Assembly: GCA_963751775.1 (NCBI GenBank)
Contig: CAVVVW010000019.1
Coordinates: 1 to 64,000, forward strand
Direction: 5' to 3'
Origin: CADEEN01 sp963751775
GTDB taxonomy: Bacteria; Pseudomonadota; Gammaproteobacteria; Burkholderiales; Burkholderiaceae_C
DNA length: 64,000 nt
The position numbers were made by a program, and so were the translations under genes. The notes beneath the pieces were generated by a model. It searched no databases. It saw only the letters and a program-made list of their open reading frames with translations, and was not told where the DNA came from. Below are positions 1 through 10,128 of this stretch, in pieces (position 1 is the stretch's first letter; each line of letters begins with the position of its first letter).

Positions 1-1201
1 CGGACGGGAAGGGCGTACCGCGGCCATCGCCACCGGTCTTGTCTTTCACGAGCAGCAGGGCTCCCATCAGGCCGCAGCTCTGCGCCTCGCCGACCAGCGG
101 GTGCTTGGCAAGCTGCTCGAAAGCCTTTGCAAGATACGGGCCGACATCGTTTCGCACGCGTTCGACGAGGCCGAGCTCGCGCACCAGCTTGATATTGGCC
201 AAACCCACCGCGCAGGCCACCGGGTGGCCGGAGTAGGTGTAGCCGTGGTTGAACTCGCCGCCTTGCTCGATCAGCACCTTGGCCACGCGCTCGCCGACCA
301 TCACGCCGCCCAACGGGATGTAGCCGCTGGTCACGCCTTTGGCGAAGGTCATCAGGTCGGGCTTGAAGCCCACCGTCTCGCAGCCGAACCATCGTCCGGT
401 GCGGCCGAAGCCGGTGATGACCTCGTCGCTGACCAGCAGGATGCCGTGGCGGTCGCAGATGCGCTGTATCTCGGGCCAGTAGGTGGCGGGCGGTACGATC
501 ACGCCGCCGGCGCCCTGGATTGGTTCGCCGATGAACGCCGCCACCTTGTCGGCGCCAACCTCGGCGATCTTGGTCTCGAGCCAGCTGGCGGCCAGCAGGC
601 CGAACGCGTCGCGTGACATGCCCGCAGGCGCCTTTTCGAACCAGTATGGCTGCTCGATGTGCACGATGCCGGGAATCGGCAACCCACCCTGTGCGTGCAT
701 GCCGCTCATGCCGCCGAGCGAGGCGCCGGCCATCGTCGAGCCGTGGTAGGCGTTGTGGCGGCTGATGATCACCTGACGCTCGGGCTGGCCCAGGATGTCC
801 CAATAGCGGCGCACCATGCGCACGACGGTGTCGTTGCCTTCGGAGCCCGACCCAGAGAAGAAGACATGCTGGAACTGCGGCGGCGAGACCTCGGCCAGCA
901 ATTCGGCCAGTTCGATCGCCGGCGGCGTGGCGGTCTGGAAGAAGGCGTTGTAGAACGGCAGCTCCTTCATCTGCCGCGTCGCCGCGTCGATCAGGCGTTG
1001 CTGGCCGTAGCCGACGTTGACGCACCACAGCCCGCTCATCGCGTCGAGGATCTTCGTGCCCTCGCTGTCCCAGAGGTAGATGTCGTCGGCGCGCGTGATG
1101 ACGCGTGAGCCCTTCTTGGCCAGGGCCTGGAAGTCGGTGAACGGGTGCAGGAAATGCGCCGCGTCGGCGGCCTGCCATTCTTGGGTCGTGCGGGTGCTCA
1201 T
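1..1201 (-). CDS. class III aminotransferase, putrescine/polyamine-pyruvate type (3' end outside window)
   Basis: This is a PLP-dependent class III (omega) aminotransferase of about 400 visible residues. Its C-terminus lies beyond position 1. The ATG at 1201-1199 opens MSTRTTQEWQAADAAHFLHP, followed by the family landmark SGLWCVNVGYG. Further on come SDEVITGFGRTG and DLMTFAKGVTSGYIPLGG, whose Lys should form the Schiff base with PLP. It starts 10 nt downstream of the puuA stop and is probably the last gene of the putrescine operon visible here. By analogy with SpuC of Pseudomonas it would transaminate putrescine or a related diamine with pyruvate. Family assignment is firm; exact substrate is inferred from the neighbours. 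Confidence 0.9.
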   Translation of the reverse strand, partial: MSTRTTQEWQAADAAHFLHPFTDFQALAKKGSRVITRADDIYLWDSEGTKILDAMSGLWCVNVGYGQQRLIDAATRQMKELPFYNAFFQTATPPAIELAELLAEVSPPQFQHVFFSGSGSEGNDTVVRMVRRYWDILGQPERQVIISRHNAYHGSTMAGASLGGMSGMHAQGGLPIPGIVHIEQPYWFEKAPAGMSRDAFGLLAASWLETKIAEVGADKVAAFIGEPIQGAGGVIVPPATYWPEIQRICDRHGILLVSDEVITGFGRTGRWFGCETVGFKPDLMTFAKGVTSGYIPLGGVMVGERVAKVLIEQGGEFNHGYTYSGHPVACAVGLANIKLVRELGLVERVRNDVGPYLAKAFEQLAKHPLVGEAQSCGLMGALLLVKDKTGGDGRGTPFPS

Positions 1202-1211
1202 GGTCGGGTCC

Positions 1212-2579
1212 TCAAACATGCAATAGCAGGTGCTCGCGTTCCCAGGGCGAAATCACCTTCATGAACTCGGCGTACTCGATCTCCTTGACCTCGGTGTAGA
1301 CGGTCACGAACGAGGGGCCGAGAACCTCGGCCAGATCCTTCTCGGCGCGCAGCAAGCTGAGCGCCTCGCCCAGGCTGCGCGGCAACTGGAAGTCGCCCAG
1401 GTAGGCGTCGCCCTTGCATTCGGCCGAGGGCTCGATGCGGTGCTTGATGCCCAGGTAGCCGCAGGCCAGCGTGGCGGCCAGCGCGGCATAGGGGTTGGCA
1501 TCGGCGCCGATGACGCGGTTCTCGATGCGCCGCGCGGCCGCCGTGGCCACCGGGCTGCGGATGCCCACCGTGCGGTTGTCGGTGCCCCACTGGATGTTGA
1601 TTGGTGCCGCGTTCGAGCGCACCAGCCGGCGGTACGAGTTGACGTAGGGCGCGAACAGCGCCATCGCTGCCGGCACGTAGCGCTGCAGGCCACCGATGTA
1701 CCAGTAGAACTCTTTCGAAGGCGTGCCGTCTTCGTTACTGAAGATGTTCTTGCCGGTCAGCTTGTTGACCACGCTCTGGTGCACGTGCATCGCGCTGCCC
1801 GGCTCGCCGGCGATCGGCTTGGCCATGAAGGTGGCGAACATGTCGTGGCGCATCGCCGCCTCGCGCAAGGTGCGTTTGAAGAAGAACACTTCGTCGGCCA
1901 GGCCCAGCGGGTGGTCGTGGAAGAAGTTGATCTCCATCTGCCCGGCACCGACCTCGTGGATCAGCGTGTCGACGTTGAGCTCCATCTTTTCGCAGTAGTC
2001 GTAAACATCTTCGAACAGCGGGTCGAACTCGTTGACGGCGTCGATCGAGTAGGCCTGGCGCGAGGTCTCGGCACGGCCGCTGCGGCCGATCGGCGGCTTG
2101 AGCGGGATGTCGGGGTCGGTATTGCGCGCCACCAGGTAGAACTCGAGTTCGGGTGCGACCACCGCGTTCCAGCCTTCGGCCTCGTACAGCTCGCAGACGC
2201 GGCGCAGCACCGAGCGCGGTGCAAAGGGCACCAGCTTGCCGTCCTTGTCGAAGCAGTCGTGGATCACCTGCGCGGTCGGGTCTGCCGCCCAGGGCACGAT
2301 GCGCACCGTGCTCGGGTCGGGATGCAGGTGCATGTCGCGGTCGTTCGGGCTGATGACGTCGTAGTAGGGCCCTTCTTCGGGGAACTCGCCGGTCACGCCC
2401 ATCGCCACCACCGCCTCGGGCAGGCGCATGCCGCGGTCTTCGGTGAACTTCTCGCGCGGCAGGATCTTGCCGCGGGCGACGCCGGTGAGGTCGGGCACCA
2501 GGCATTCGATCTCGGTCACGCGGCGCTCGTTGAGCCAGTTCTCGAGCTCGCTGAATGTGAAGTGTTCTCGCACGGCCAT
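1212..2579 (-). CDS. puuA: gamma-glutamylputrescine synthetase (glutamine synthetase family)
   Basis: A 455-residue glutamine-synthetase-fold ligase that would join glutamate to putrescine with ATP, the first step of the gamma-glutamylated putrescine route. I place the start at the ATG at 2579 (MAVREHFTFSELENWLNERR) because AGGTGA sits just upstream and the longer reading frame has no GS-like sequence. Metal- and nucleotide-site stretches are visible, including VAPELEFYLV, AGQMEINF, HVHQSV and the C-terminal NRVIGADANPYAALAATLACG. It lies 4 nt downstream of puuD. GS-family proteins of this class include PuuA, SpuB/SpuI and GlnA-like enzymes; the puuD and puuB partners support PuuA. Confidence 0.9.
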   Translation of the reverse strand: MAVREHFTFSELENWLNERRVTEIECLVPDLTGVARGKILPREKFTEDRGMRLPEAVVAMGVTGEFPEEGPYYDVISPNDRDMHLHPDPSTVRIVPWAADPTAQVIHDCFDKDGKLVPFAPRSVLRRVCELYEAEGWNAVVAPELEFYLVARNTDPDIPLKPPIGRSGRAETSRQAYSIDAVNEFDPLFEDVYDYCEKMELNVDTLIHEVGAGQMEINFFHDHPLGLADEVFFFKRTLREAAMRHDMFATFMAKPIAGEPGSAMHVHQSVVNKLTGKNIFSNEDGTPSKEFYWYIGGLQRYVPAAMALFAPYVNSYRRLVRSNAAPINIQWGTDNRTVGIRSPVATAAARRIENRVIGADANPYAALAATLACGYLGIKHRIEPSAECKGDAYLGDFQLPRSLGEALSLLRAEKDLAEVLGPSFVTVYTEVKEIEYAEFMKVISPWEREHLLLHV

Positions 2580-2583
2580 GGGG

Positions 2584-3357
2584 TCACCTGTTGGGTTGTC
2601 TCGTCGTTCGGTACTTGCTGCACGCGGCGCCGAACGCGGCCAACAGCTGCATCGAAACCGGGTTCTCTGCGGCCTGCCACTCGGGGTGCCATTGCACGCA
2701 CAGGTTGAAGCCTGGCGCACCGGAGCGGGAAAAGGCCTCGATCACGCCGTCGGGCGACCGGGCCTCGACGACGAGGCCGTCGGCCAGCCGCTTCACCGCC
2801 TGGCCGTGCGATGAATTGACCTCGAAGCGCTCGCGGTCCAGGATGCGCGACAACATGCCGCCGGGCTCGACCGTGACACTGTGTGCAGCGCCGTAATGCA
2901 CATGCCCCGGCGCGCCGTCGTCGGCACGGTGATCTTCGAATCCAGGTACCTCGTGCACCGCCTGGTGCAGGCTGCCGCCGAACGCCACGTTGGCTTCCTG
3001 CGTGCCGCGGCAGATGGCCAGCAGCGGCACGCCACGCTCGAGGGCCTTGGGGATCAGCGGCAGCGTCCAGGCATCACGCTCGGGGTCGAGTGGCAAATCT
3101 GGGTAGAGCACGCCCTCGGCAAAGTGGCTCGGGTGCACGTTGGACGGCGAGCCGGTCAGCAACAGCCCGTCGGCCAGGTCGAGCAGTGCGTCGAGCTCGT
3201 CGGGGCCGGCACTGGGCACCACCAGCGGTTGGCAGCCGGCCAGGCGCACCGCGTCGATGTATTTCTTGCCGGTGATGTGATACGGATGCTCGCCGAGCAC
3301 GCGGTTGCATGCCGGTACCAGCACGACGGGCTTGGCGATGGCGGCGTTCGGGCTCAC
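2584..3357 (-). CDS. puuD: gamma-glutamyl-GABA hydrolase (class I glutamine amidotransferase)
   Basis: A 257-residue class I glutamine-amidotransferase-like hydrolase that would release GABA from gamma-glutamyl-GABA. The nucleophile Cys lies in LLAICRGTQE and the catalytic His in CVQWHPEWQ, both in family positions. The start is a GTG at 3357-3355 within a GTGA overlap with the puuB stop, so translation is probably coupled to puuB. The same frame stays open far upstream through puuB, but that extension is an out-of-frame shadow of the oxidase. Operon order is puuB-puuD-puuA. Confidence 0.92.
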   Translation of the reverse strand: MSPNAAIAKPVVLVPACNRVLGEHPYHITGKKYIDAVRLAGCQPLVVPSAGPDELDALLDLADGLLLTGSPSNVHPSHFAEGVLYPDLPLDPERDAWTLPLIPKALERGVPLLAICRGTQEANVAFGGSLHQAVHEVPGFEDHRADDGAPGHVHYGAAHSVTVEPGGMLSRILDRERFEVNSSHGQAVKRLADGLVVEARSPDGVIEAFSRSGAPGFNLCVQWHPEWQAAENPVSMQLLAAFGAACSKYRTTRQPNR

Positions 3358-4667
3358 AGCAGATCCTTCAGTCGGTAGTACGTCGTGCCGAGCACCAAGG
3401 CCGGCATGCGAAAGAGTTTGCCGCCGGGGAAGGGCCGGTGCTTGAGCCGTGCGAAGGTATCGAAGCGGCCGGCGTCGCCCGCGATGGCCTCGGCCACCAA
3501 CTTGCCGGCCAGGCCCGCCAGCGCCACACCATGGCCGGAGAAGCCTTGCACGTAGTACACGTTCGCGGGCCTGCCGTCTTCGGCAGGCAGGCGGCCGAAA
3601 TCGGGGGCCCGGTTCATCGAGATGTCGACGAAGCCACCCCAGGCGTAGTCGATTCCGGTGCCCGCCAGTTGCGGGAAGGTGCGCACCATGCGTGCCTGCA
3701 TGCTGGCATCCAGATTGCGCGGCGTGGCCGTCGTGTAGCTGACGCGGCCGCCGTACAGCACGCGGTGATCGGCTGTGGTGCGGAAGTAGTCGAGCACGAA
3801 GTTGGTGTCGCAGGCGGCCGATCCGGAGGGAATCAGCGACGCGGCGCGCGTCGGGTCGAGCCGCTCGGAGGCGACGATGTAGGTGCCGACCGGCATGATG
3901 CGGCGTTCGATCTTCGGCGCCAGGCCGTCGAGGTAGACGTTGCCCGCGAGCAAGACATGCCTGGCCCGCACCGCGCCATGTTCGCAGCGCAAGGTCGCCA
4001 CCGGCCCGTGCACGACGTTCCGCACCGTCGAACCCTCGAAGATGCGCACGCCGAGCGAGGCCGCCGCTTGCGCCAGACCGAGGCTGAACTTGAGCGGATG
4101 CAGGTGCCCGGAGCGCGGGTCGTGGATGCCGCCGACATAGCGCGGGCTGGCGATCCAGCGCGGCATGTCGCCGGCGGCGATCCATTCGAGCGGGTAGGCG
4201 TAGACGTCGGCCACACGGTCGCGCCAGTGGCGCAGCTCGCGCGACTTGCGCTCGTTGACGGCCAGGCCGAGAAAGCCGTCGCGCCAGTCGCATTCGATGG
4301 CAAAGCGCGCGCAGCGCTGGCGAATCAGGTCCAGCGCCTCGATCGTCATGTTCCACACGCGGCGTGCGGCGTCCAGGCCGAGTTGGGTCTCGATCTCGTC
4401 CTGGTCGCAGGCCAGGCCGTGAATCGCTTGCCCGCCATTGCGCCCGCTGGCGCCGGAGCCGACTTCGCGCGCTTCGACCACCACCACCGAGAAGCCGCGA
4501 TCGGCGAGCTCGATGGCTGCCGACAGCCCGGCGAATCCGCCGCCGACGATGGCCACGTCGCACTCGCCCGCGTCGCCTTGCAAGGCCGCATAGCCTTGCG
4601 CGCGCGGCGCTGTGGCGTCGTAGTACGAGTGGCGCGTCAGGTCGCGATCCGTATCGAGCAGCGACAT
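3354..4667 (-). CDS. puuB: gamma-glutamylputrescine oxidase-like FAD oxidoreductase
   Basis: A 437-residue FAD-dependent oxidoreductase of the DAO/glycine-oxidase fold. The N-terminal dinucleotide-binding motif is VAIVGGGFAGLSAAIELADR, followed by the acidic residue region VVVVEAREVGSGASGRNGG typical of the family. C-terminal GFSGHGVALAGLAGKLVAEA matches the second FAD-contact region. In the Puu pathway it would oxidise gamma-glutamylputrescine to the aldehyde. It overlaps puuD by 4 nt, which supports the assignment. No puuC-type aldehyde dehydrogenase is visible in this window. Confidence 0.9.
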   Translation of the reverse strand: MSLLDTDRDLTRHSYYDATAPRAQGYAALQGDAGECDVAIVGGGFAGLSAAIELADRGFSVVVVEAREVGSGASGRNGGQAIHGLACDQDEIETQLGLDAARRVWNMTIEALDLIRQRCARFAIECDWRDGFLGLAVNERKSRELRHWRDRVADVYAYPLEWIAAGDMPRWIASPRYVGGIHDPRSGHLHPLKFSLGLAQAAASLGVRIFEGSTVRNVVHGPVATLRCEHGAVRARHVLLAGNVYLDGLAPKIERRIMPVGTYIVASERLDPTRAASLIPSGSAACDTNFVLDYFRTTADHRVLYGGRVSYTTATPRNLDASMQARMVRTFPQLAGTGIDYAWGGFVDISMNRAPDFGRLPAEDGRPANVYYVQGFSGHGVALAGLAGKLVAEAIAGDAGRFDTFARLKHRPFPGGKLFRMPALVLGTTYYRLKDLL

Positions 4668-4718
4668 AAGGTAGGCGCTAGGCAGCTTCCTTCGTCGAGA
4701 GGGTAGTGGGCCGGCGCC

Positions 4719-6026
4719 TCAGGCGCAGCGCTTGATGGCCGCGCCGAGCACGTCGACGATGCGGTCGATTTGCGACTTCTCGATGATCAGCGGCGGCGAC
4801 AAGGCGACGATGTCGCCGGTGGTGCGCAGCATCACGCCGTGCTCCCAGCAATCGAGGAAGACGTTGAACGCGCGCTTGGCCGGCTCGCCGGGCAGCGGGC
4901 TCAACTCGACGCCGCCAACCAGGCCGATGTTGCGGATGTCGATGACGTTGGGCAGGCCCTTCAACGAATGCAGGGCGTCGGCGAAGTAGCCCTCGAGTTG
5001 CGCCGCGCGCGTCAACAGGCCCTCGTCGGCATAGGTCTCGAGCGTGGCCAGTGCCGCGGCGCAGGCCAGCGGGTGTGCCGAGTAGGTGTAGCCGTGGAAG
5101 AACTCGATCAGGTGCTCGGGCCCGTTCATGAAGGCGTCGTGGATCTTGTTGGTGGCGAACACCGCACCCATCGGCACGCAGCCGTTGGTGATGCCTTTGG
5201 CCACCGTCATCAGGTCGGGCGTGACGCCGAAGGTTTGCGCCGCGAAGGGCTGGCCGGTGCGACCGAAGCCGGTGATGACCTCGTCGAAGATCAGCAGGAT
5301 GCCGTGCTTATCGCAGGTGGCGCGCAGGCGATCGAGGTAGCCCTTGGGTGGCAGCAGCACGCCGGTGGAGCCGGCGACCGGCTCGACGATCACCGCGGCA
5401 ATCGTCGATGCATCGTGCAGTGCGACCAGGCGCTCGAGATCGTCGGCCAGTGCGGCGCCATGCGCGGGCTGGCCGACCGAATAGGCGTTGCGCTCCAGGT
5501 CGTGCGTATGGCGGATGTGGTCGACACCGGCCAGCAAGGTGCCGAACATCTTGCGGTTGGCGACGATGCCGCCGACCGAAATGCCGCCGAAGTTGACACC
5601 GTGGTAGCCGCGCTCGCGGCCGATCAGCCGCGTGCGCGAACCTTCGCCGCGCACGCGGTGGTAGGCGATGGCCATCTTCAGCGCCGTCTCGACCGCCTCG
5701 GAACCCGAGTTGGTATAGAAGACCTTGTCCAAGCCCTGCGGCGTGATCTTGATCAGCTGCTCGGCCAGCTCGAAGGCCTTCGGGTGCGCCATCTGGAACG
5801 GCGGTGCGAAATCGAGCTCGGCCGCTTGTTCGGCGATGGCCTGCACGATCTTCGGCCGCGCGTGCCCGGCGTTGACGCACCACAGCCCGGCCACACCGTC
5901 GAGGATTTCGCGGCCTTCGGGCGTCCAAAAATACATGCCCTTGCTCTTGGCCAACATGCGTGGCGCCTTCTTGAACTGCCGGTTGGCGGTGAAGGGCATC
6001 CAGTAGGCGTCCATGTTCTTGGCCAT
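4719..6026 (-). CDS. omega-amino acid--pyruvate aminotransferase (class III)
   Basis: A 435-residue class III PLP aminotransferase closest in appearance to beta-alanine/omega-amino acid:pyruvate transaminases. I chose the ATG at 6026 (MAKNMDAYWMPFTANRQFKK) because GGAG lies 7 nt upstream; an upstream ATG at 6050 lacks such a site. Landmarks are GVAGLWCVNAGHARP, IFDEVITGFGRTG and LMTVAKGITNGCVP with the PLP lysine. It precedes puuB by 51 nt and may transaminate GABA or another omega-amine made by the pathway. It is clearly paralogous to the aminotransferase at the left edge but not a close duplicate. Confidence 0.88.
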   Translation of the reverse strand: MAKNMDAYWMPFTANRQFKKAPRMLAKSKGMYFWTPEGREILDGVAGLWCVNAGHARPKIVQAIAEQAAELDFAPPFQMAHPKAFELAEQLIKITPQGLDKVFYTNSGSEAVETALKMAIAYHRVRGEGSRTRLIGRERGYHGVNFGGISVGGIVANRKMFGTLLAGVDHIRHTHDLERNAYSVGQPAHGAALADDLERLVALHDASTIAAVIVEPVAGSTGVLLPPKGYLDRLRATCDKHGILLIFDEVITGFGRTGQPFAAQTFGVTPDLMTVAKGITNGCVPMGAVFATNKIHDAFMNGPEHLIEFFHGYTYSAHPLACAAALATLETYADEGLLTRAAQLEGYFADALHSLKGLPNVIDIRNIGLVGGVELSPLPGEPAKRAFNVFLDCWEHGVMLRTTGDIVALSPPLIIEKSQIDRIVDVLGAAIKRCA

Positions 6027-6188
6027 GGGGTTCTCCGTGAAATTCGACACGCGGGCAGGTGCCGTGCACTGCGCACTGCCACCCTAACAGTCTATGCAAA
6101 GGTGTGCGCAATTAGGTTGCTCAATCGACGCGGGCTTTCCCGCTGATTCACAACATAATGCGAATACAGAACTCGCTTGAGACATTAA

Positions 6189-6668
6189 ATGCGAACAACC
6201 GGCAAGTCGGTGCAATTGGATTCGATCAACGTCGCCATCCTGAACGAGTTGCAGGCGGATGGCCGGCTCTCGAATCTGCAGTTGGCGCAGCGGGTCCACC
6301 TGTCCACTTCGGCCTGCCTGCGGCGGGTGAAGCAGCTTGAGGAGGCCGGCGTGATCGCCCGCTACGCCGCGCTGCTGAACGCCAAGGCCGTGGGCCAGCA
6401 TGGCACCAGCTTCACCATCGTCAACCTCGAGACCTTGACCAGCCCGATGCTCGAAGCCTTCGAGAAGGCGGTTCGTGACGAGCCGCGTGTGCTCGACTGC
6501 TATTACGTGGCCGGCAGCAACGACTACCTGATCCGCTTCACCTACCGCGACGCCGAAGACCTGGAACGCTTCCACACCGAAGTGCTGATGCGCCTGCCCG
6601 GCGTGATGCGGTCGAACTCGATGCTGGTGTTGCGCACGGTGAAGAAGACCACCGCGCTGCGTCTATAG
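6189..6668 (+). CDS. Lrp/AsnC-family transcriptional regulator
   Basis: A 159-residue feast/famine regulator. Residues about 9-60 form the AsnC-type winged helix-turn-helix (LDSINVAILNELQADGRLSN to STSACLRRVKQLEEAGVI). The remainder is a RAM/AsnC ligand-binding domain ending in VMRSNSMLVLRTVKKTTAL. It is divergent from the putrescine operon, with a 162-nt intergenic region (6027-6188) that must hold both promoters, so it is the likely local regulator. I see no clear operator there. It converges on the agmatinase gene, leaving only 8 nt between stops. Confidence 0.9.
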   Translation: MRTTGKSVQLDSINVAILNELQADGRLSNLQLAQRVHLSTSACLRRVKQLEEAGVIARYAALLNAKAVGQHGTSFTIVNLETLTSPMLEAFEKAVRDEPRVLDCYYVAGSNDYLIRFTYRDAEDLERFHTEVLMRLPGVMRSNSMLVLRTVKKTTALRL

Positions 6669-6676
6669 CCGCTGGC

Positions 6677-7594
6677 TCAGGCCGGCGCGATCCGACTGCA
6701 CAGGTAGGTCCAGACGAAGCTGGCCGCGGCGTAGCTCGTCAGCTCGGCGTGGTCGTAGGGCGGTGCCACCTCGACGCAGTCCATGCCCACGCAATCGATA
6801 CCGTGCAGGCCCTCGAGCAGGCTCAGCACCTGGTTGGTCGTCATGCCGCCGGGCTCGGGCGTGCCGGTGCCGGGCGCGAAGGCCGGGTCCAGGCAGTCGA
6901 TATCGAGGCTGACATAGAGCGGCGGCGAGCCATGCGCCGCAAGGCGCGCACGCAGCGCATCGAGCGCGGGTGCCAGCTGCGCTGGGCTCTCCAGGCCGCG
7001 CAGGTCGCGCGCGGTGTAGATCAGGCCGCCCTGGTCGCGCACGTACTCGCGCGCCTCGCGCTCGCCGGCCGAGCGGATGCCGAGCTGGGTGAAGCACTCC
7101 TTGACCACCAGCCCTTCGGTGATGGCTTCATAAACCCAGGTGCCGTGGCCGCTGGGCTCGCCGAAGTGGTCGCGCCAGGTATCGCAATGGGCGTCGAAAT
7201 GCAGCACCGCCAGCGGCCGGCCCAGGTGCGCTCGGTAAGCGCGCAGCAGCGGCAGCGTGATCGAGTGGTCGCCGCCGAGCCATACCATGTGGTGCCTGGC
7301 CAGCAGTGGCGCGAGCAGCGGCGCCATCGCCTCTCGCATTGCAATCAGGCTGGTGTTGGGCAGCGGCAGATCGCCCGCATCGCCGAGTTGCCCCAGCGGC
7401 GAGACGTTGAAATGCGGGTGGATGCCGTCACACAACATGTGGCTGGCTTGGCGGATTGCGCGGGGCCCGAAGCGCGCACCCGGGCGGTTGGTGGTGGAGC
7501 CGTCCCAGGCGATGCCGGCCACGGCGAAGGCTTGGCGCGCAGCGCCGGGAGCCTTCATGAAGCTGTTGTCGGCGGTGAAGGCGAAACCGGTCAT
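6677..7594 (-). CDS. speB: agmatinase (arginase/ureohydrolase family)
   Basis: A 305-residue ureohydrolase that would hydrolyse agmatine to putrescine and urea, feeding the adjacent putrescine genes. The binuclear manganese motifs are intact: GGDHS, LHFDAHCDT and SLDIDCLDPAFAPGTGTPEP. The ATG at 7594 gives MTGFAFTADNSFM; a TTG two codons earlier and an ATG at MKAPGAARQAF are alternatives, and none has a strong ribosome site. Other ureohydrolases such as guanidinobutyrase share these motifs. The putrescine context favours agmatinase. Confidence 0.85.
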   Translation of the reverse strand: MTGFAFTADNSFMKAPGAARQAFAVAGIAWDGSTTNRPGARFGPRAIRQASHMLCDGIHPHFNVSPLGQLGDAGDLPLPNTSLIAMREAMAPLLAPLLARHHMVWLGGDHSITLPLLRAYRAHLGRPLAVLHFDAHCDTWRDHFGEPSGHGTWVYEAITEGLVVKECFTQLGIRSAGEREAREYVRDQGGLIYTARDLRGLESPAQLAPALDALRARLAAHGSPPLYVSLDIDCLDPAFAPGTGTPEPGGMTTNQVLSLLEGLHGIDCVGMDCVEVAPPYDHAELTSYAAASFVWTYLCSRIAPA

Positions 7595-7782
7595 GGGCAA
7601 TGCTGCAGCGCGGGTGAGGGCGCGGCGATCATACGCAGCGTGATCACGAGGCCCTGGATTTCGCTTGCACGAGTACCTGTTTCATATCGCGAAAGAACTG
7701 CCGTCGCATCCGCATCCTGCCGTTTTGTACATGAAAAGTGCGTCTCATATCGTGGCATGCAACTAGTAAGTGCATGATTTAC

Positions 7783-7803
7783 AAGACAAACATTTTTTGT
7801 CTT
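7783..7803. promoter_or_regulatory. 8-bp perfect inverted repeat in the aceA upstream region
   Basis: AAGACAAA and TTTGTCTT flank a 5-nt spacer inside an unusually AT-rich stretch (about 7735-7815) upstream of aceA. The position, about 90 nt before the start codon, suits a regulator site. The T-rich 3' arm could alternatively make a weak terminator-like hairpin. No regulator can be named from sequence alone. Confidence 0.4.
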
Positions 7804-7892
7804 CTATAAGACATAAGTCATCACAGTAAGGAAAGCCGGGTTACGCTGTGCTCATCGATTTCGCGTCTTCCATCACCCTCAAGGAGCCCTCG

Positions 7893-9191
<1,299 letters not shown>

Positions 9192-9210
9192 GCGAGCGGG
9201 CGCAGAGGAG

Positions 9211-9243
9211 GGCAGGCGACGGCCGCGCGTCGCCTGCCTTTGT
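9211..9243. terminator. rho-independent terminator between aceA and aqpZ
   Basis: GGCAGGCGACG at 9211-9221 pairs perfectly with CGTCGCCTGCC at 9228-9238 (11 bp, 6-nt loop) and is followed by TTTGT. It lies 20 nt after the aceA stop and suits aceA transcripts. The hairpin can also form on the opposite strand for aqpZ, although the T-run there is missing. Confidence 0.8.
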
Positions 9244-9256
9244 CAACGCCGTGCGG

Positions 9257-9949
9257 TCAGTCCTCCGCCGACAGCAGCTTCGCGCGGAACAGCAACCCCG
9301 CGATGGCGGCGCCAATCAACGGTGCGACGATGAACAGCCAGAGTTGCCCTAACGGTTTGCCGCCCAGCAGCAGCGCCGGGCCCAGGCTGCGCGCCGGGTT
9401 GACCGAGACGCCGGTGACGTTGATGCCGACGATATGGATGACCGCCAGCGTCAGGCCGATGGCCATGCCGGCCATCTGCACCGGTGCGCCCTTCTGCGTC
9501 ACGCCCAGGATGGTGACGAGAAAGAGGAAGGTGGCGACGATTTCGAAAGCCGCCGCCGACACCACGTTGTATTCACCGAGATAGCCCGGCCCCCAGCCGT
9601 TGGCGCCGAGCGAGCCATCCCAGCCCGAGGCCTTGCCGGACATGATGAGCCACAGCATGGCGGCACCGGCGATGGCGCCGAGGCATTGGGCGATGACATA
9701 GGTGACCAGGTCGCTGGCCGACATGCGCCCGGCGATGAAGGCGCCGAAGCTGACCGCCGGATTGACGTGACAGCCCGAGACCGGTCCGATGCCATAGGCC
9801 ATGGCGACGATCGCAAAACCGAACGCCAACGAGACGCCGAGAATGCCGACGGAGTTGAGACCGATCGAAGGGCCGGCGATCACCGCCGACCCACAGCCGA
9901 GAAGCACGAGTGTGAACGTGCCGATGAATTCCGCGAGAGCCTTTTTCAT
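9257..9949 (-). CDS. aqpZ: aquaporin Z
   Basis: A 230-residue six-helix channel of the MIP family for water passage across the inner membrane. Both pore motifs are present: SGCHVNPAVSFGAF and VSVNPARSLGPALL, the latter with the conserved selectivity Arg. The ribosome site is in ATTGGAGCAAT upstream of the ATG at 9949, and the same 11-nt leader precedes the second aquaporin gene at 42782. It is convergent with aceA. The 178 nt upstream (9950-10128) hold no gene that I can support. Confidence 0.93.
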   Translation of the reverse strand: MKKALAEFIGTFTLVLLGCGSAVIAGPSIGLNSVGILGVSLAFGFAIVAMAYGIGPVSGCHVNPAVSFGAFIAGRMSASDLVTYVIAQCLGAIAGAAMLWLIMSGKASGWDGSLGANGWGPGYLGEYNVVSAAAFEIVATFLFLVTILGVTQKGAPVQMAGMAIGLTLAVIHIVGINVTGVSVNPARSLGPALLLGGKPLGQLWLFIVAPLIGAAIAGLLFRAKLLSAED

Positions 9950-10128
9950 TGAATTGCTCCAATAAGAGTTTTGATTTCTTGGAACGCTGGAGTGCCTGTT
10001 TGACCGGGCGCGATTGCGCGATCGTCAGGCAGGCGCCTGCATTCTGCCGGCAGTCGGCTCCCGTTAGCGACTCCCTCAGCCTTTCAACGGTGTTTCGCGC
10101 GCTGCGGTCAACCCTAGTGTGCACAGCA

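Noticed and set aside
2584..4563. A 659-codon minus-strand frame joining puuD to upstream sequence
   Set aside because: Only the last 257 residues match a protein family; the upstream part is Arg/Ala-rich shadow of the puuB oxidase, and a GTGA start overlaps the puuB stop.
3309..4706. A 465-codon plus-strand frame opposite puuB
   Set aside because: Composition is typical of antisense shadows in high-GC DNA, with no domain; the minus-strand gene has all FAD motifs.
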